Shown: positions 41,846 to 50,319 of the stretch, in pieces
How positions within the stretch are numbered: position 1 is the stretch's first letter
Layout: each line of letters begins with the position of its first letter
Assembly (NCBI RefSeq): GCF_014203155.1
Contig: NZ_JACHIK010000005.1
Coordinates: 124,001-188,000, forward strand
Direction of reading: 5' to 3'
DNA length: 64,000 bases
Source of the DNA: Shinella fusca
GTDB lineage: Bacteria; Pseudomonadota; Alphaproteobacteria; Rhizobiales; Rhizobiaceae
Program-made: the position numbers and the translations under genes
The notes under the pieces: generated by a model
What the model saw: only the letters and a program-made list of their open reading frames with translations
Told to the model about the DNA's origin: nothing
Database searches by the model: none

Positions 41846-43270
41846 ATGGGGAACACGCCTTTGGCATTTGACGAAATGATGAATGCGGGCTCCGGTCCGC
41901 GGCAACCCTACCAGACCTATCACGAGTGGTACGAAACACAGGATCGGGCGCGCCTGATCGCCAAATCGAGGGACGCCGAGAACCTCTTTCGAAAAACCGG
42001 CATCACCTTCGCGGTCTACGGACACGCCGACAGCGCCGAAAAACTCATCCCCTTCGACATCATCCCCCGCATCATTTCCGGCCGAGAATGGCGCAAGCTC
42101 GCCCAGGGTATCGAGCAGCGGGTCATCGCCCTCAACGCCTTCCTCGACGACATCTACCACAAGCAGGAGATCATCAAGGCCGGCCGCATCCCGCGCGAGC
42201 TGATCGAGCGCAACGAAGCCTTCCTGCCGCAGATGATCGGCTTCAAGCCGCCGGGCGGCGTCTATACCCACATCGTCGGCACCGACATCGTGCGCACGGG
42301 CGAGGACCAGTTCTACGTGCTGGAGGACAATGCCCGCACGCCTTCCGGCGTCAGCTACATGCTGGAGAACCGGGAAACCATGATGCAGATGTTCCCGGAG
42401 CTGTTCCATATCAACAAGGTGCGCCCGGTCGAGGACTATCCGAAGCTGCTGCGCCAGAGCCTCGCCTCGCTCGCCCCGCCCGGCTGTTCGGGCAAGCCGC
42501 GCGTCGCGGTGCTGACGCCCGGCATCTTCAACTCCGCCTATTACGAGCACGCCTTCCTCGCCGACATGATGGGCGTGGAGCTGGTGGAGGGCTCGGACCT
42601 TCGCGTCGTCGACGGCCGGGTGAAGATGCGCACGACCCGCGGCTACGAGGCGATCGACGTGCTCTACCGCCGCGTCGACGACGACTTCCTCGACCCCCTC
42701 ACCTTCCGGCCGGATTCGGCGCTCGGCATTCCCGGCATCATGGACGTCTACCGCGCCGGCAACATCACCATCGCCAACGCCCCCGGCACCGGCATTTCCG
42801 ACGACAAGGCGATCTATTCCTACATGCCGGAGATCGTCGAGTTCTACACGGGCCGCAAGGCCATGCTCGAGAACGTGCCGACCTGGCGCTGCTCGGAGGA
42901 GGACAGCCTGAAATACGTGCTGGAGCACCTCGAGGAGCTCGTGGTGAAGGAGGTGCACGGCTCGGGCGGCTACGGCATGCTCGTCGGCCCCACCGCCACG
43001 AAGAAGGAGCGCGCCGCCTTCGCGGAAAAGCTGAAGAGCCGGCCCGGCAACTACATCGCCCAGCCGACCCTTTCCCTTTCCACGGTGCCGATCCTCGTCA
43101 ACAAGGGCATCGCGCCCCGCCATGTCGACCTTCGGCCCTATGTGCTCGTTTCCGACAAGGTGCAGATCATTCCCGGCGGGCTGACCCGCGTGGCGCTGAA
43201 GGAAGGCTCGCTGGTGGTCAACTCCAGCCAGGGCGGCGGCACGAAGGACACCTGGGTTCTGGAGGACTGA
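41846..43270 (+). CDS. Circularly permuted ATP-grasp type 2 amidoligase
   Basis: A 474-aa protein (DUF404/DUF407 family). Features: YQTYHEWYETQD at the N-terminus, FDIIPRIISGREW, IVGTDIVRTGEDQFYVLEDNARTPSGVSYM with the permuted ATP-grasp acidic residues, and VVKEVHGSGGYGMLVGP. Predicted to form amide or peptide bonds. ATG at 41846 is given; TTG at 41861 with GGGGA 8 bases upstream (LAFDEMMNAG) may be the true start. First gene of a three-gene operon with an alpha-E protein (4-bp gap) and a transglutaminase. Natural product unknown. Confidence 0.88.
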   Translation: MGNTPLAFDEMMNAGSGPRQPYQTYHEWYETQDRARLIAKSRDAENLFRKTGITFAVYGHADSAEKLIPFDIIPRIISGREWRKLAQGIEQRVIALNAFLDDIYHKQEIIKAGRIPRELIERNEAFLPQMIGFKPPGGVYTHIVGTDIVRTGEDQFYVLEDNARTPSGVSYMLENRETMMQMFPELFHINKVRPVEDYPKLLRQSLASLAPPGCSGKPRVAVLTPGIFNSAYYEHAFLADMMGVELVEGSDLRVVDGRVKMRTTRGYEAIDVLYRRVDDDFLDPLTFRPDSALGIPGIMDVYRAGNITIANAPGTGISDDKAIYSYMPEIVEFYTGRKAMLENVPTWRCSEEDSLKYVLEHLEELVVKEVHGSGGYGMLVGPTATKKERAAFAEKLKSRPGNYIAQPTLSLSTVPILVNKGIAPRHVDLRPYVLVSDKVQIIPGGLTRVALKEGSLVVNSSQGGGTKDTWVLED

Positions 43271-43274
43271 GCCG

Positions 43275-44216
43275 ATGCTGGGACGGACTGCGAACGGCCT
43301 CTACTGGATGTTCCGCTATATCGAGCGCGGCGAGAACATCGCCCGCCTCATCGACGCGGGCCTGCGCATGGCGCTGACGCGCTCCGGCTCCTCCGACGAG
43401 GACTGGGACGGCGTGCTGCAAAGCGCCGGCGTGCGCGAGGATTTCGACGCCGTGCACGGCACGCTGACCGGCGCCGATGCCATCGACTACCTGCTGCGCG
43501 ACCGGGCCAACCCGTCGAGCGTCATGTCCTGCATCGAGGCGGCGCGCAACAATGCCCGCATGGTGCGCACGGCGCTGACGCGCGAGACCTGGGAGGCGAC
43601 CAACGAGTGCTGGATCGAGCTGAAGAACACGCTCGCCAAGCGCGTGCGCGCCGCCGACATGCCGGAGGCGATCGGCATGATCAAGCGCTGCACCGGCCTC
43701 ATCCGCGGCGCCTTCCACGGCACGATGCTGCGCGACGACGTCTACAATTTCTCGCGCATCGGCACCTTCATCGAGCAGGCGGACAACACCGCCCGCATCC
43801 TCGACGTGAAATACTACGTGCTGCTGCCGGCCATCGCCAAGGTCGGCTCCTCGCTCGACAACATGCAATGGGAATCGATCCTGCGCTCGGTCTCGGCGCA
43901 CCGCTCCTATAGCTGGGTCTATGACGGGGACTATTCGTCGGCCAACATCGCCGACTACCTCATCCTCAACGACCGGATGCCGCGCTCGCTCGCCTACAGC
44001 TACGACAAGATCGTCAGCAACCTCGGCTACCTCGCCAAGGCCTATGGCGAGAAGCACGCCGCGCACGAGACGGCGGCGGCAACGCTTGCGGCGCTGAGGA
44101 GCCGCAGCATCAACGACATCATGGACCAGGGGCTCCACGAGTTCATCGAGGAGTTCATCGTCCACAACAACCGCCTCGGGGAAGAAGTCTCCGAAGGCTA
44201 CCGTTTCTATCGGTAG
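43275..44216 (+). CDS. Alpha-E domain protein (DUF403)
   Basis: A 313-aa all-helical protein. MLGRTANGLYWMFRYIERGENIARLID at the N-terminus is the alpha-E signature, with further conserved helices at NPSSVMSCIEAARNNARMVR and SRIGTFIEQADNTARILDVKYY. Comparative genomics placed it with ATP-grasp amidoligases and transglutaminase-like peptidases in a predicted peptide-modifying system; no enzymatic activity is established. Middle gene of that operon here. Confidence 0.88.
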   Translation: MLGRTANGLYWMFRYIERGENIARLIDAGLRMALTRSGSSDEDWDGVLQSAGVREDFDAVHGTLTGADAIDYLLRDRANPSSVMSCIEAARNNARMVRTALTRETWEATNECWIELKNTLAKRVRAADMPEAIGMIKRCTGLIRGAFHGTMLRDDVYNFSRIGTFIEQADNTARILDVKYYVLLPAIAKVGSSLDNMQWESILRSVSAHRSYSWVYDGDYSSANIADYLILNDRMPRSLAYSYDKIVSNLGYLAKAYGEKHAAHETAAATLAALRSRSINDIMDQGLHEFIEEFIVHNNRLGEEVSEGYRFYR

Positions 44217-44230
44217 ACCGGAGCCAAGCC

Positions 44231-45052
44231 ATGCGACTGAAGATCAGCCATGTGACGGAATACCACTATGACGACCCGGTGCAGTATTCCCTGCAGCGGC
44301 TTCGCCTGACGCCGAAGAGCCAGCCGGGCCAGACCGTGCGCAACTGGAAGACCACCGTCCAGGGCGCCCATGTGGAGGCCGGCTATACCGACCATTTCGG
44401 CAACCATGTCGACCTCGTCAGCACGAATGCCGAGCAGGTGTCGATCCGCATCGTCGCGGAGGGCGAGGTGGAGACGGAGGACCGGGCCGGCGTCTACGGC
44501 CCGCATCAGGGCTTCGTGCCGCTCTGGCTCTACCTGCGCGAGACGCCGCTCACCAAGCCCGGCAAGCTGGTGCGCGAGCTCGCCAAGGCGACGAACGGCG
44601 ACAACGAGCTTGCCCGCATGCATGCGCTGATGGGCATGCTGCACGAGACCGTGGCCTACAGGCCCGGCGAGACGGCATCCGACACGCCCGCCGAACAGGC
44701 ACTGGAGAAGAAGCAGGGCGTCTGCCAGGACCACGCCCATATCCTCATTTCTGCCGCCCGCCATCTCGGCATCCCGGCGCGCTACGTCTCGGGCTACCTG
44801 CTGATGGACGACCCGGAGCAGACGGCAAGCCATGCCTGGGCGGAGGTGCACCTTCAGGGCCTCGGCTGGGTCGGTTTCGATGCGGCCAACAAGATCTGCC
44901 CGGACGAACGCTATATCCGCCTCTCCACCGGCCTCGACTACAAGGACGCCGCACCCGTTTCCGGCATGGTGATGGGCAAGGCGGCCGAGACGATGAACGT
45001 TTCCATCAAGGTCGAGGCGGCCGGGCAGAGCCAGTCGCAAAGCCAGAGCTGA
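44231..45052 (+). CDS. Transglutaminase-like cysteine peptidase
   Basis: A 273-aa protein with an N-terminal beta-strand domain (MRLKISHVTEYHYDDPVQYSLQRLRLTP) and a transglutaminase core. Catalytic triad candidates: Cys in KKQGVCQDHAHI (about residue 163), His in SHAWAEVHL and Asp in GFDAANK. No signal peptide. It ends in an AGQSQSQSQS tail, an odd dipeptide repeat. Predicted to cleave or transfer amide bonds made by the ATP-grasp partner; third gene of the operon. Confidence 0.88.
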   Translation: MRLKISHVTEYHYDDPVQYSLQRLRLTPKSQPGQTVRNWKTTVQGAHVEAGYTDHFGNHVDLVSTNAEQVSIRIVAEGEVETEDRAGVYGPHQGFVPLWLYLRETPLTKPGKLVRELAKATNGDNELARMHALMGMLHETVAYRPGETASDTPAEQALEKKQGVCQDHAHILISAARHLGIPARYVSGYLLMDDPEQTASHAWAEVHLQGLGWVGFDAANKICPDERYIRLSTGLDYKDAAPVSGMVMGKAAETMNVSIKVEAAGQSQSQSQS

Positions 45053-45053
45053 C

Positions 45054-45078
45054 GGCGGCAGCCCTCCGTGCTGCCGCC
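45054..45078. terminator. Hairpin between convergent genes
   Basis: GGCGGCAG (45054-45061) and CTGCCGCC (45071-45078) pair perfectly across 9 bases, in the 36-bp gap between the transglutaminase gene and the convergent repeat-protein gene. No T run. Confidence 0.5.
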
Positions 45079-45088
45079 ATCAGCCCGT

Positions 45089-45721
45089 TCACCGCGAAGC
45101 CGTCTCCAGCAGGCGGCAGAGCTTCACCAGCGCCGCATCGTAGCCGCCGCCGGAAACCCCGCGGCAGCGCTTGATCAGTTGCAGGCGCTCGGCCTGCGGC
45201 ATCTGCGAGAACTGGCGCAGGATATCGCGGTTGCGTTCATTGCCGCCGGGAGCGGCGGCATCGTCACCGCCGCCGAGGCCGAGGCCGATATCGGCGTCGA
45301 GCAGGCTGCCCTGCCCGACATTGGCATCGACACCGGCGCGAAGGCCGTTACGCCCGCCGACATTGGCGTTGACGTCCGCATCGACCAGGCCGCGCGATCC
45401 GCCGACATTCGCCTTGACGTCCGCGTTCACACCGTTGCCGCCGCCGATCGAGGCGGTCGTGCCGGAATCGACCAGCCCGCGCGAGCCGCCGATGCTGGTG
45501 CTCGACTTCGCGTTGACACCGTTCGATCCGCCGACACTGGCGCCGACATCGGCACCCGCAACGCTCTTGCCGCCGACGGACGCGCCGACATCGGCCTTGA
45601 CGCCGCCGACGCTGACGCCGAGATCCAGCGCATCTGCCTGAAAAGGCACGACGAGAACCGCCGCAACCAGCATCGATGCCGGGAGACTGGAGATCGAGAC
45701 TTCGCGTTTCTTCCTGAACAT
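45089..45721 (-). CDS. Secreted Gly-rich repeat protein of unknown function
   Basis: A 210-aa protein behind a strong AGGAGGG ribosome site. Residues 1-31 look like a signal peptide (SMLVAAVLVVPFQADA). Residues about 32-160 consist of roughly nine tandem units of 14-15 residues with consensus DVxAxVGGSxGVNA or DVxAxVGGSRGLVDA, the two variants partly alternating; hydrophobic-x-Ala/Ser-x-hydrophobic-Gly-Gly spacing suggests a stacked beta structure. The last 50 residues are a helical, charged domain with two cysteines (RCRG, KLCR). No known family recognised beyond similar Rhizobiaceae hypotheticals. Envelope or extracellular structural role is a guess. Confidence 0.8.
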   Translation of the reverse strand: MFRKKREVSISSLPASMLVAAVLVVPFQADALDLGVSVGGVKADVGASVGGKSVAGADVGASVGGSNGVNAKSSTSIGGSRGLVDSGTTASIGGGNGVNADVKANVGGSRGLVDADVNANVGGRNGLRAGVDANVGQGSLLDADIGLGLGGGDDAAAPGGNERNRDILRQFSQMPQAERLQLIKRCRGVSGGGYDAALVKLCRLLETASR

Positions 45722-45886
45722 GGAACCCTCCTTTCAACGACCGGCCCGGGATGGGATCGGTATCTGGGGTTGAAAGAAGAAGGTTTGCGGCCGGTTCCTT
45801 GCACGCGGCGGTAGCCGCTCGACAGGGCAAAGGAAACGTTGCCACCGGCACCGGAACGCGGCCATCCGTGCCGGAACGAAACAGAG

Positions 45887-45912
45887 CGGGCGCGGCCTTG
45901 AAACCGCGCCCG
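45887..45912 (-). terminator. Hairpin downstream of the chvE-araC operon
   Basis: GGGCGCGG (45888-45895) and CCGCGCCC (45904-45911) form an 8-bp GC stem just past the arabinonate dehydratase stop. The T tail on the minus strand is poor, so termination strength is uncertain. Confidence 0.5.
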
Positions 45913-45918
45913 GAAAGG

Positions 45919-47658
45919 TCAGTGGCTGTCCTTGCCGACGGCGCTGCCGCGGCAGCCCTTGAGGAAGTCGAGGTCGGCGCCGGTATCGGCCCCCTGCACA
46001 TGCTGCTGGTGCAGCCAGGCATAGCCCGATTCCGGCAGCTCGTGGTTCGGCTTCCATTCGGCGAGCCGGCGCGCCAGCTCTTCCTCGGAAATATCGAGAT
46101 GCAGGCGGCGGTTCGGCACGTCCAGCTCGATCATGTCGCCGGACTTGACGACCGCGAGCGGGCCGCCGACGGCCGCTTCCGGCGAGGTGTGCAGCACGAC
46201 GGTGCCGTAGGCCGTGCCGGACATGCGGGCATCCGAGATGCGCACCATGTCGGTGATGCCCTTTTTGAGCACCTTCGGCGGCAGGCCCATGTTGCCGACC
46301 TCGGCCATGCCCGGATAGCCCTTCGGGCCACAGTTCTTCATGACCATGACGCAGGTCTCGTCGATGTCGAGATTGTCGTCGTTGATCCTGGCCTTGTAGT
46401 CGTCGATGTCCTCGAAGACGACCGCGCGGCCGCGATGCGTCAGGAGATGCGGCGAGGCCGCCGAGGGCTTCAGCACCGCGCCCTTGGGGGCGAGGTTGCC
46501 GCGCAGCACGACGATGCCGCCGGACTGCGTCAGCGCCTTCTCGGCGGGCAGGATCACGTCCTCGTTCCAGTTGACGACGTCCTTGACCTCGTCCCAGATC
46601 GCTTCGCCCGAAACCGTCAGCGCATCCTTGTGCAGGAGGCCCGCTTCGCCGAGGCGCTTCAGCACCACCGGCAGGCCGCCGGCATAGAAGAACTCTTCCA
46701 TCAGGTACTTGCCGGACGGCATCAGGTTGACGATGGTCGGCACGTCACGTCCGCAGCGGTCCCAGTCGTCCAGCGAAAGGTCGATGCCGACACGGCCGGC
46801 GATCGCCAGCAGGTGGATCACCGCATTGGTCGAGCCGCCGATGGCCGCATTGGTGCGGATGGCGTTCTCGAAGGCTTCCTTCGTGAGGATGTCGGAGGGC
46901 TTCAGGTCGTCCTTGACCATCTGCACGATGCGGCGGCCGGTGATCTGCGCCATCACCTTGCGGCGCGAATCGACCGCCGGGATCGCGGCATTGCCGGAAA
47001 GCGCCATGCCGAGGGCCTCGGCCATCGAGGCCATGGTCGACGCGGTGCCCATGGTGTTGCATGTGCCCGACGAGCGGCTCATCGAGGCTTCCGCCTCGAG
47101 GAATTCGGCCTGCGTCATCTCGCCAGCCTTCACCATCTCGGAGAACTTCCACAGGTGCGTGCCGGAGCCGACGCGCTCGCCGCGGAAATAGCCGTTCAGC
47201 ATCGGACCGCCGGTGACGACGATGGAGGGCAGGTCGACCGAGGCGGCCGCCATCAGCAGCGACGGCGTGGTCTTGTCACAGCCGACCATCAGCACGCAGC
47301 CGTCCATCGGCTGGCCGCGGATCGTCTCCTCCACCGCGAGCGCGGCGAGGTTGCGGTACATCATCGCCGTGGGGCGGAAGGTGTTTTCGGAGGCCGAGAA
47401 CACGGGCACTTCCATCGGGAAGCCGCCGGCCTCCCAGATGCCGGCCTTCACCTTTTCGGCGAGCTCGCGCAGGTGGCCGTTGCACGGCGTCATGTCCGAC
47501 CAGGTGTTGAGGATGCCGATGACCGGGCGGCCGTCGAACAGGTCGTGCGGATAGCCCTGGTTCTTCATCCAGCCACGGTGGTAGATCACGTCGCGGCTGG
47601 TTCCGCCGTACCATTCCTGCGAGCGCAGCCTGCGCGGCCATTCAGCTTTCTTCTTCAT
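45919..47658 (-). CDS. araC: L-arabinonate dehydratase (IlvD/Edd family)
   Basis: Fe-S enzyme of 579 aa, the exact length of the structurally characterised Rhizobium leguminosarum L-arabinonate dehydratase, which it matches closely as I recall it. Cluster and metal ligands are in NTWSDMTPCNGHL, LMVGCDKTTPS and SRSSGTCNTMGTAS; the catalytic Ser region is RISDARMSGTAYGTV. It dehydrates L-arabinonate (also D-fuconate, L-galactonate) to the 2-keto-3-deoxy acid. Last gene of the chvE operon; start behind GGAAGAG. The name araC here is the pathway name, unrelated to the E. coli regulator. Confidence 0.92.
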   Translation of the reverse strand: MKKKAEWPRRLRSQEWYGGTSRDVIYHRGWMKNQGYPHDLFDGRPVIGILNTWSDMTPCNGHLRELAEKVKAGIWEAGGFPMEVPVFSASENTFRPTAMMYRNLAALAVEETIRGQPMDGCVLMVGCDKTTPSLLMAAASVDLPSIVVTGGPMLNGYFRGERVGSGTHLWKFSEMVKAGEMTQAEFLEAEASMSRSSGTCNTMGTASTMASMAEALGMALSGNAAIPAVDSRRKVMAQITGRRIVQMVKDDLKPSDILTKEAFENAIRTNAAIGGSTNAVIHLLAIAGRVGIDLSLDDWDRCGRDVPTIVNLMPSGKYLMEEFFYAGGLPVVLKRLGEAGLLHKDALTVSGEAIWDEVKDVVNWNEDVILPAEKALTQSGGIVVLRGNLAPKGAVLKPSAASPHLLTHRGRAVVFEDIDDYKARINDDNLDIDETCVMVMKNCGPKGYPGMAEVGNMGLPPKVLKKGITDMVRISDARMSGTAYGTVVLHTSPEAAVGGPLAVVKSGDMIELDVPNRRLHLDISEEELARRLAEWKPNHELPESGYAWLHQQHVQGADTGADLDFLKGCRGSAVGKDSH

Positions 47659-47707
47659 CTCTTCCAGTCCTCGAAGGGACCGCCCGGAAAACCCGGACGG
47701 CTTTGTC

Positions 47708-49141
47708 TCACGCCAGCGTGTAGGCGGTCTTGACGGTCGTATAGAATTCGTTGGCGTACTTGCCCTGCTCGCGCGAGCCGAAGGACGAGCCCTTGCGGCC
47801 GCCGAAGGGAACGTGGAAATCGACGCCCGCCGTCGGCAGGTTCACCATGACCATGCCGGCCTCCGCATTGCGCTTGAAGTGCGTGGCGTGCTTGAGGCTC
47901 GTGGTGGCGATGCCGGAGGAAAGGCCGAAGGGCGTGTCGTTGGCGACGGCAAGCGCCTCCTCGTAGTCCTTGACGCGGATGACCGCGGCGACCGGCCCGA
48001 AGATCTCCTCGCGGGAAATCCGCATGTCGTTCGTCGCCTCGGTGAAGAGCGCGGGCGAAAGATAGAAGCCGGGCGTCTCGCACTTCAGCAATTCGCCGCC
48101 GAAGGCGAGCTTCGCACCTTCCTTTTGACCGATCTCGATATAGTCGGTGTCCTGTTTGAGCTGGCTCTCGTCGACCACCGGGCCGATATGCGTGCCGGCC
48201 TTCAGCGCGTCGTCAACGACGATACTCTTCAGCCGCTCGCCGACGGCCGCGACGAAGCGGTCGTGGATGCCTTCCGTGACGATGACGCGCGAGGAGGCCG
48301 TGCAGCGCTGGCCGGTGGAGAAGAAGGCCGAGTTGACGGCCGCTTCCACGGCGACATTGAGGTCCGCGTCGTCGAGCACGACGAAGGGGTTCTTGCCGCC
48401 CATTTCGAGCTGGTACTTGCGGTTATGCTCGACCGAGGCGACGGCGACGCGCTTGCCCGTGCCGGTGGAGCCGGTGAAGGTGATGGCGTTGACGTCGGGG
48501 CTGTCCAGCATGGTCTGGCCGACCACCGAGCCCTTGCCCATGACGAGGTTGAGCACGCCCTTCGGCAGGCCGGCGCGATGGAGGATGTCGACGATGGCCC
48601 AGGAGCAGCCGGGCACCAATTCGGCCGGCTTGAAGACGACCGTGTTGCCATAGCAGAGCGCCGGGGCGATCTTCCAGGCGGGAATGGCGATGGGGAAATT
48701 CCAGGGCGTGATGATGCCGACGACGCCAACGGCCTCGCGGGTGATCTCGACGCCGATGTTCGGCCGCACGGAGGGCAGCGTCTCGCCGGCAAGGCGCAGG
48801 GTCTCGCCCGCGAAGAAATCGAAGATCTGGCCGGCGCGCACCGTCTCGCCGATGCCTTCGGCCAGCGTCTTGCCCTCTTCGCGCGAGAGCAGGCGGCCGA
48901 GTTCGTCCTTGCGGGCGAGAATCTCGTCGGCGGTCTTCCGCAGGATCGCGTGGCGCTCCAGGATGCCCGAGCGCGACCAGGCCGGGAACGCGGCCTTCGC
49001 GGCGGCGATCGCCGCCTTCGTATCCTCGACGGAGGCGCGGGCATACTCGCCGATCACGTCGTTGGTGTTCGACGGGTTGATGTTCTTCACACCGTCCGCG
49101 CCGACCCATTCGCCGGCAATCAGGTTCTGGTGGATGGTCAT
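47708..49141 (-). CDS. araE: Alpha-ketoglutarate semialdehyde dehydrogenase
   Basis: Aldehyde dehydrogenase of 477 aa oxidising 2,5-dioxopentanoate to alpha-ketoglutarate, the last step of non-phosphorylative pentose oxidation. NAD-binding FTGSTGTGKRVA, the general-base Glu in LEMGGKNPF, and the nucleophile Cys in FFSTGQRCTASSR are present. Position between the FAH-family gene and arabinonate dehydratase supports this substrate over other ALDH substrates. The pathway name araE is used; it is not the E. coli permease. Confidence 0.88.
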   Translation of the reverse strand: MTIHQNLIAGEWVGADGVKNINPSNTNDVIGEYARASVEDTKAAIAAAKAAFPAWSRSGILERHAILRKTADEILARKDELGRLLSREEGKTLAEGIGETVRAGQIFDFFAGETLRLAGETLPSVRPNIGVEITREAVGVVGIITPWNFPIAIPAWKIAPALCYGNTVVFKPAELVPGCSWAIVDILHRAGLPKGVLNLVMGKGSVVGQTMLDSPDVNAITFTGSTGTGKRVAVASVEHNRKYQLEMGGKNPFVVLDDADLNVAVEAAVNSAFFSTGQRCTASSRVIVTEGIHDRFVAAVGERLKSIVVDDALKAGTHIGPVVDESQLKQDTDYIEIGQKEGAKLAFGGELLKCETPGFYLSPALFTEATNDMRISREEIFGPVAAVIRVKDYEEALAVANDTPFGLSSGIATTSLKHATHFKRNAEAGMVMVNLPTAGVDFHVPFGGRKGSSFGSREQGKYANEFYTTVKTAYTLA

Positions 49142-49197
49142 GGCGCAAGGCCTCCTGTCATTCCCTCGGCGACCCGCCGGGCGGGCCGCCGCATCGG

Positions 49198-50193
49198 TTA
49201 CAATTGGCGGATTTCGATCGTCTCTTCCTTGGCAATTGCCAAAGGATTGCGCAGCGGCAGGCCGAAACCGTCCGCGCCGATCTCGAACACATCGCCCTCT
49301 TCCGTGCGGATGCCGTCGCCGAAGGACAGCGTGGCCGTGCCGAACATGTGGACATGCACGTCGCCCGGCACACGGAATAGACCGTACTTGAAATGATGGT
49401 ACTCAAGGTTGGCGAAGGTATGGGACATGTTCGCCTCGCCTGAGACGAAGGGCTTTTCCCAAAGCACCTTGCCGCCGCGCACGATGCGCGAGAAGCCGCG
49501 GATATCGTCCGGCGGGCTGCCCACGCGGATTTCCGGGCCGAAGCTCGCCTGGCGCAGCTTGGAATGGGCGAGGTAGAGATAGTTGATGCGCTCCGTGACG
49601 TGGTCGGAGAATTCGTTCGACACGGCAAAACCGATGCGGAAGGGCGAGCCGTCGGTGGCGATCACGTAGATGCCGGCCATTTCCGGCTCCTCGCCGCCGT
49701 CGAGCGCGAAGGAGGGCGACGTCAGCGCGGCGCCGGGCGCGACGGCCGCAACGCCGTTGCCCTTGTAGAACCATTCCGGCTGGACGCCCGTCTCGCCGGC
49801 CTTCGGCTTGCCGTTCTCAAGGCCCATGCGGAACATCTTCATGGAATCCGTCAGCGTCTCCTCAGTCGCTTCCGACGTCTTCTTGTGCATGGAATCGCGC
49901 GTGGCGGCGGAGCCGAGATGGGTAAGGCCCGTGCCCGTCAGGTGCAGGTGCGCGGCATCGGGATGGGTGATCGGCGACAGGAAACGGCCGGCGGCATAGG
50001 CCGCTTCCAGATCGACCTCCTCGCCAAGCCCCTTCTCCTCGATGACGGCCTTCAGCGGGCGGCCGCTATCGGCCGCTTCCATGGCGAGCGCATAGACGCT
50101 GCCGGCGCCCTTGACGGCGCGGGCCTTGCCGCCCTCCTCGCGCACCGCGACGGTGATCGAGCCATCGGCATTTGCTACCTGCGAAATCAGCAT
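49198..50193 (-). CDS. gguC: GguC/AraD1 family, fumarylacetoacetate hydrolase fold
   Basis: A 331-aa FAH-superfamily protein starting at 50193 behind AGGAAGGA. Conserved LTGTGLTHLGSAATRDSMH and metal-binding residues around PEWFYKGNG, GGEEPEMAGIYV and GFAVSNEFSDH are visible. In Agrobacterium this is gguC, third gene after chvE-gguAB. Sulfolobus 2-keto-3-deoxy-arabinonate dehydratase is also an FAH protein, and the flanking arabinonate genes make a 2-keto-3-deoxypentonate dehydratase role likely here. No AraD of the DHDPS type is in the window. Confidence 0.85.
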   Translation of the reverse strand: MLISQVANADGSITVAVREEGGKARAVKGAGSVYALAMEAADSGRPLKAVIEEKGLGEEVDLEAAYAAGRFLSPITHPDAAHLHLTGTGLTHLGSAATRDSMHKKTSEATEETLTDSMKMFRMGLENGKPKAGETGVQPEWFYKGNGVAAVAPGAALTSPSFALDGGEEPEMAGIYVIATDGSPFRIGFAVSNEFSDHVTERINYLYLAHSKLRQASFGPEIRVGSPPDDIRGFSRIVRGGKVLWEKPFVSGEANMSHTFANLEYHHFKYGLFRVPGDVHVHMFGTATLSFGDGIRTEEGDVFEIGADGFGLPLRNPLAIAKEETIEIRQL

Positions 50194-50319
50194 TTCCGTA
50201 TCCTTCCTGAAGCCTTTTCGGCCAAAGCTCCGCACTTGCGGCAGACAGGCGTCACCGCACTGGCCGCGCCGGCGGCCGGTCAAGCACTCTTGCAATCCTT
50301 GCGGCTGGCCGGTTTCCGG

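Noticed and set aside
45919-47658. Dihydroxy-acid dehydratase (IlvD) of branched-chain amino acid synthesis
   Set aside because: Sequence, length of 579 aa and the chvE/KGSADH context match the sugar-acid dehydratase branch, L-arabinonate dehydratase.
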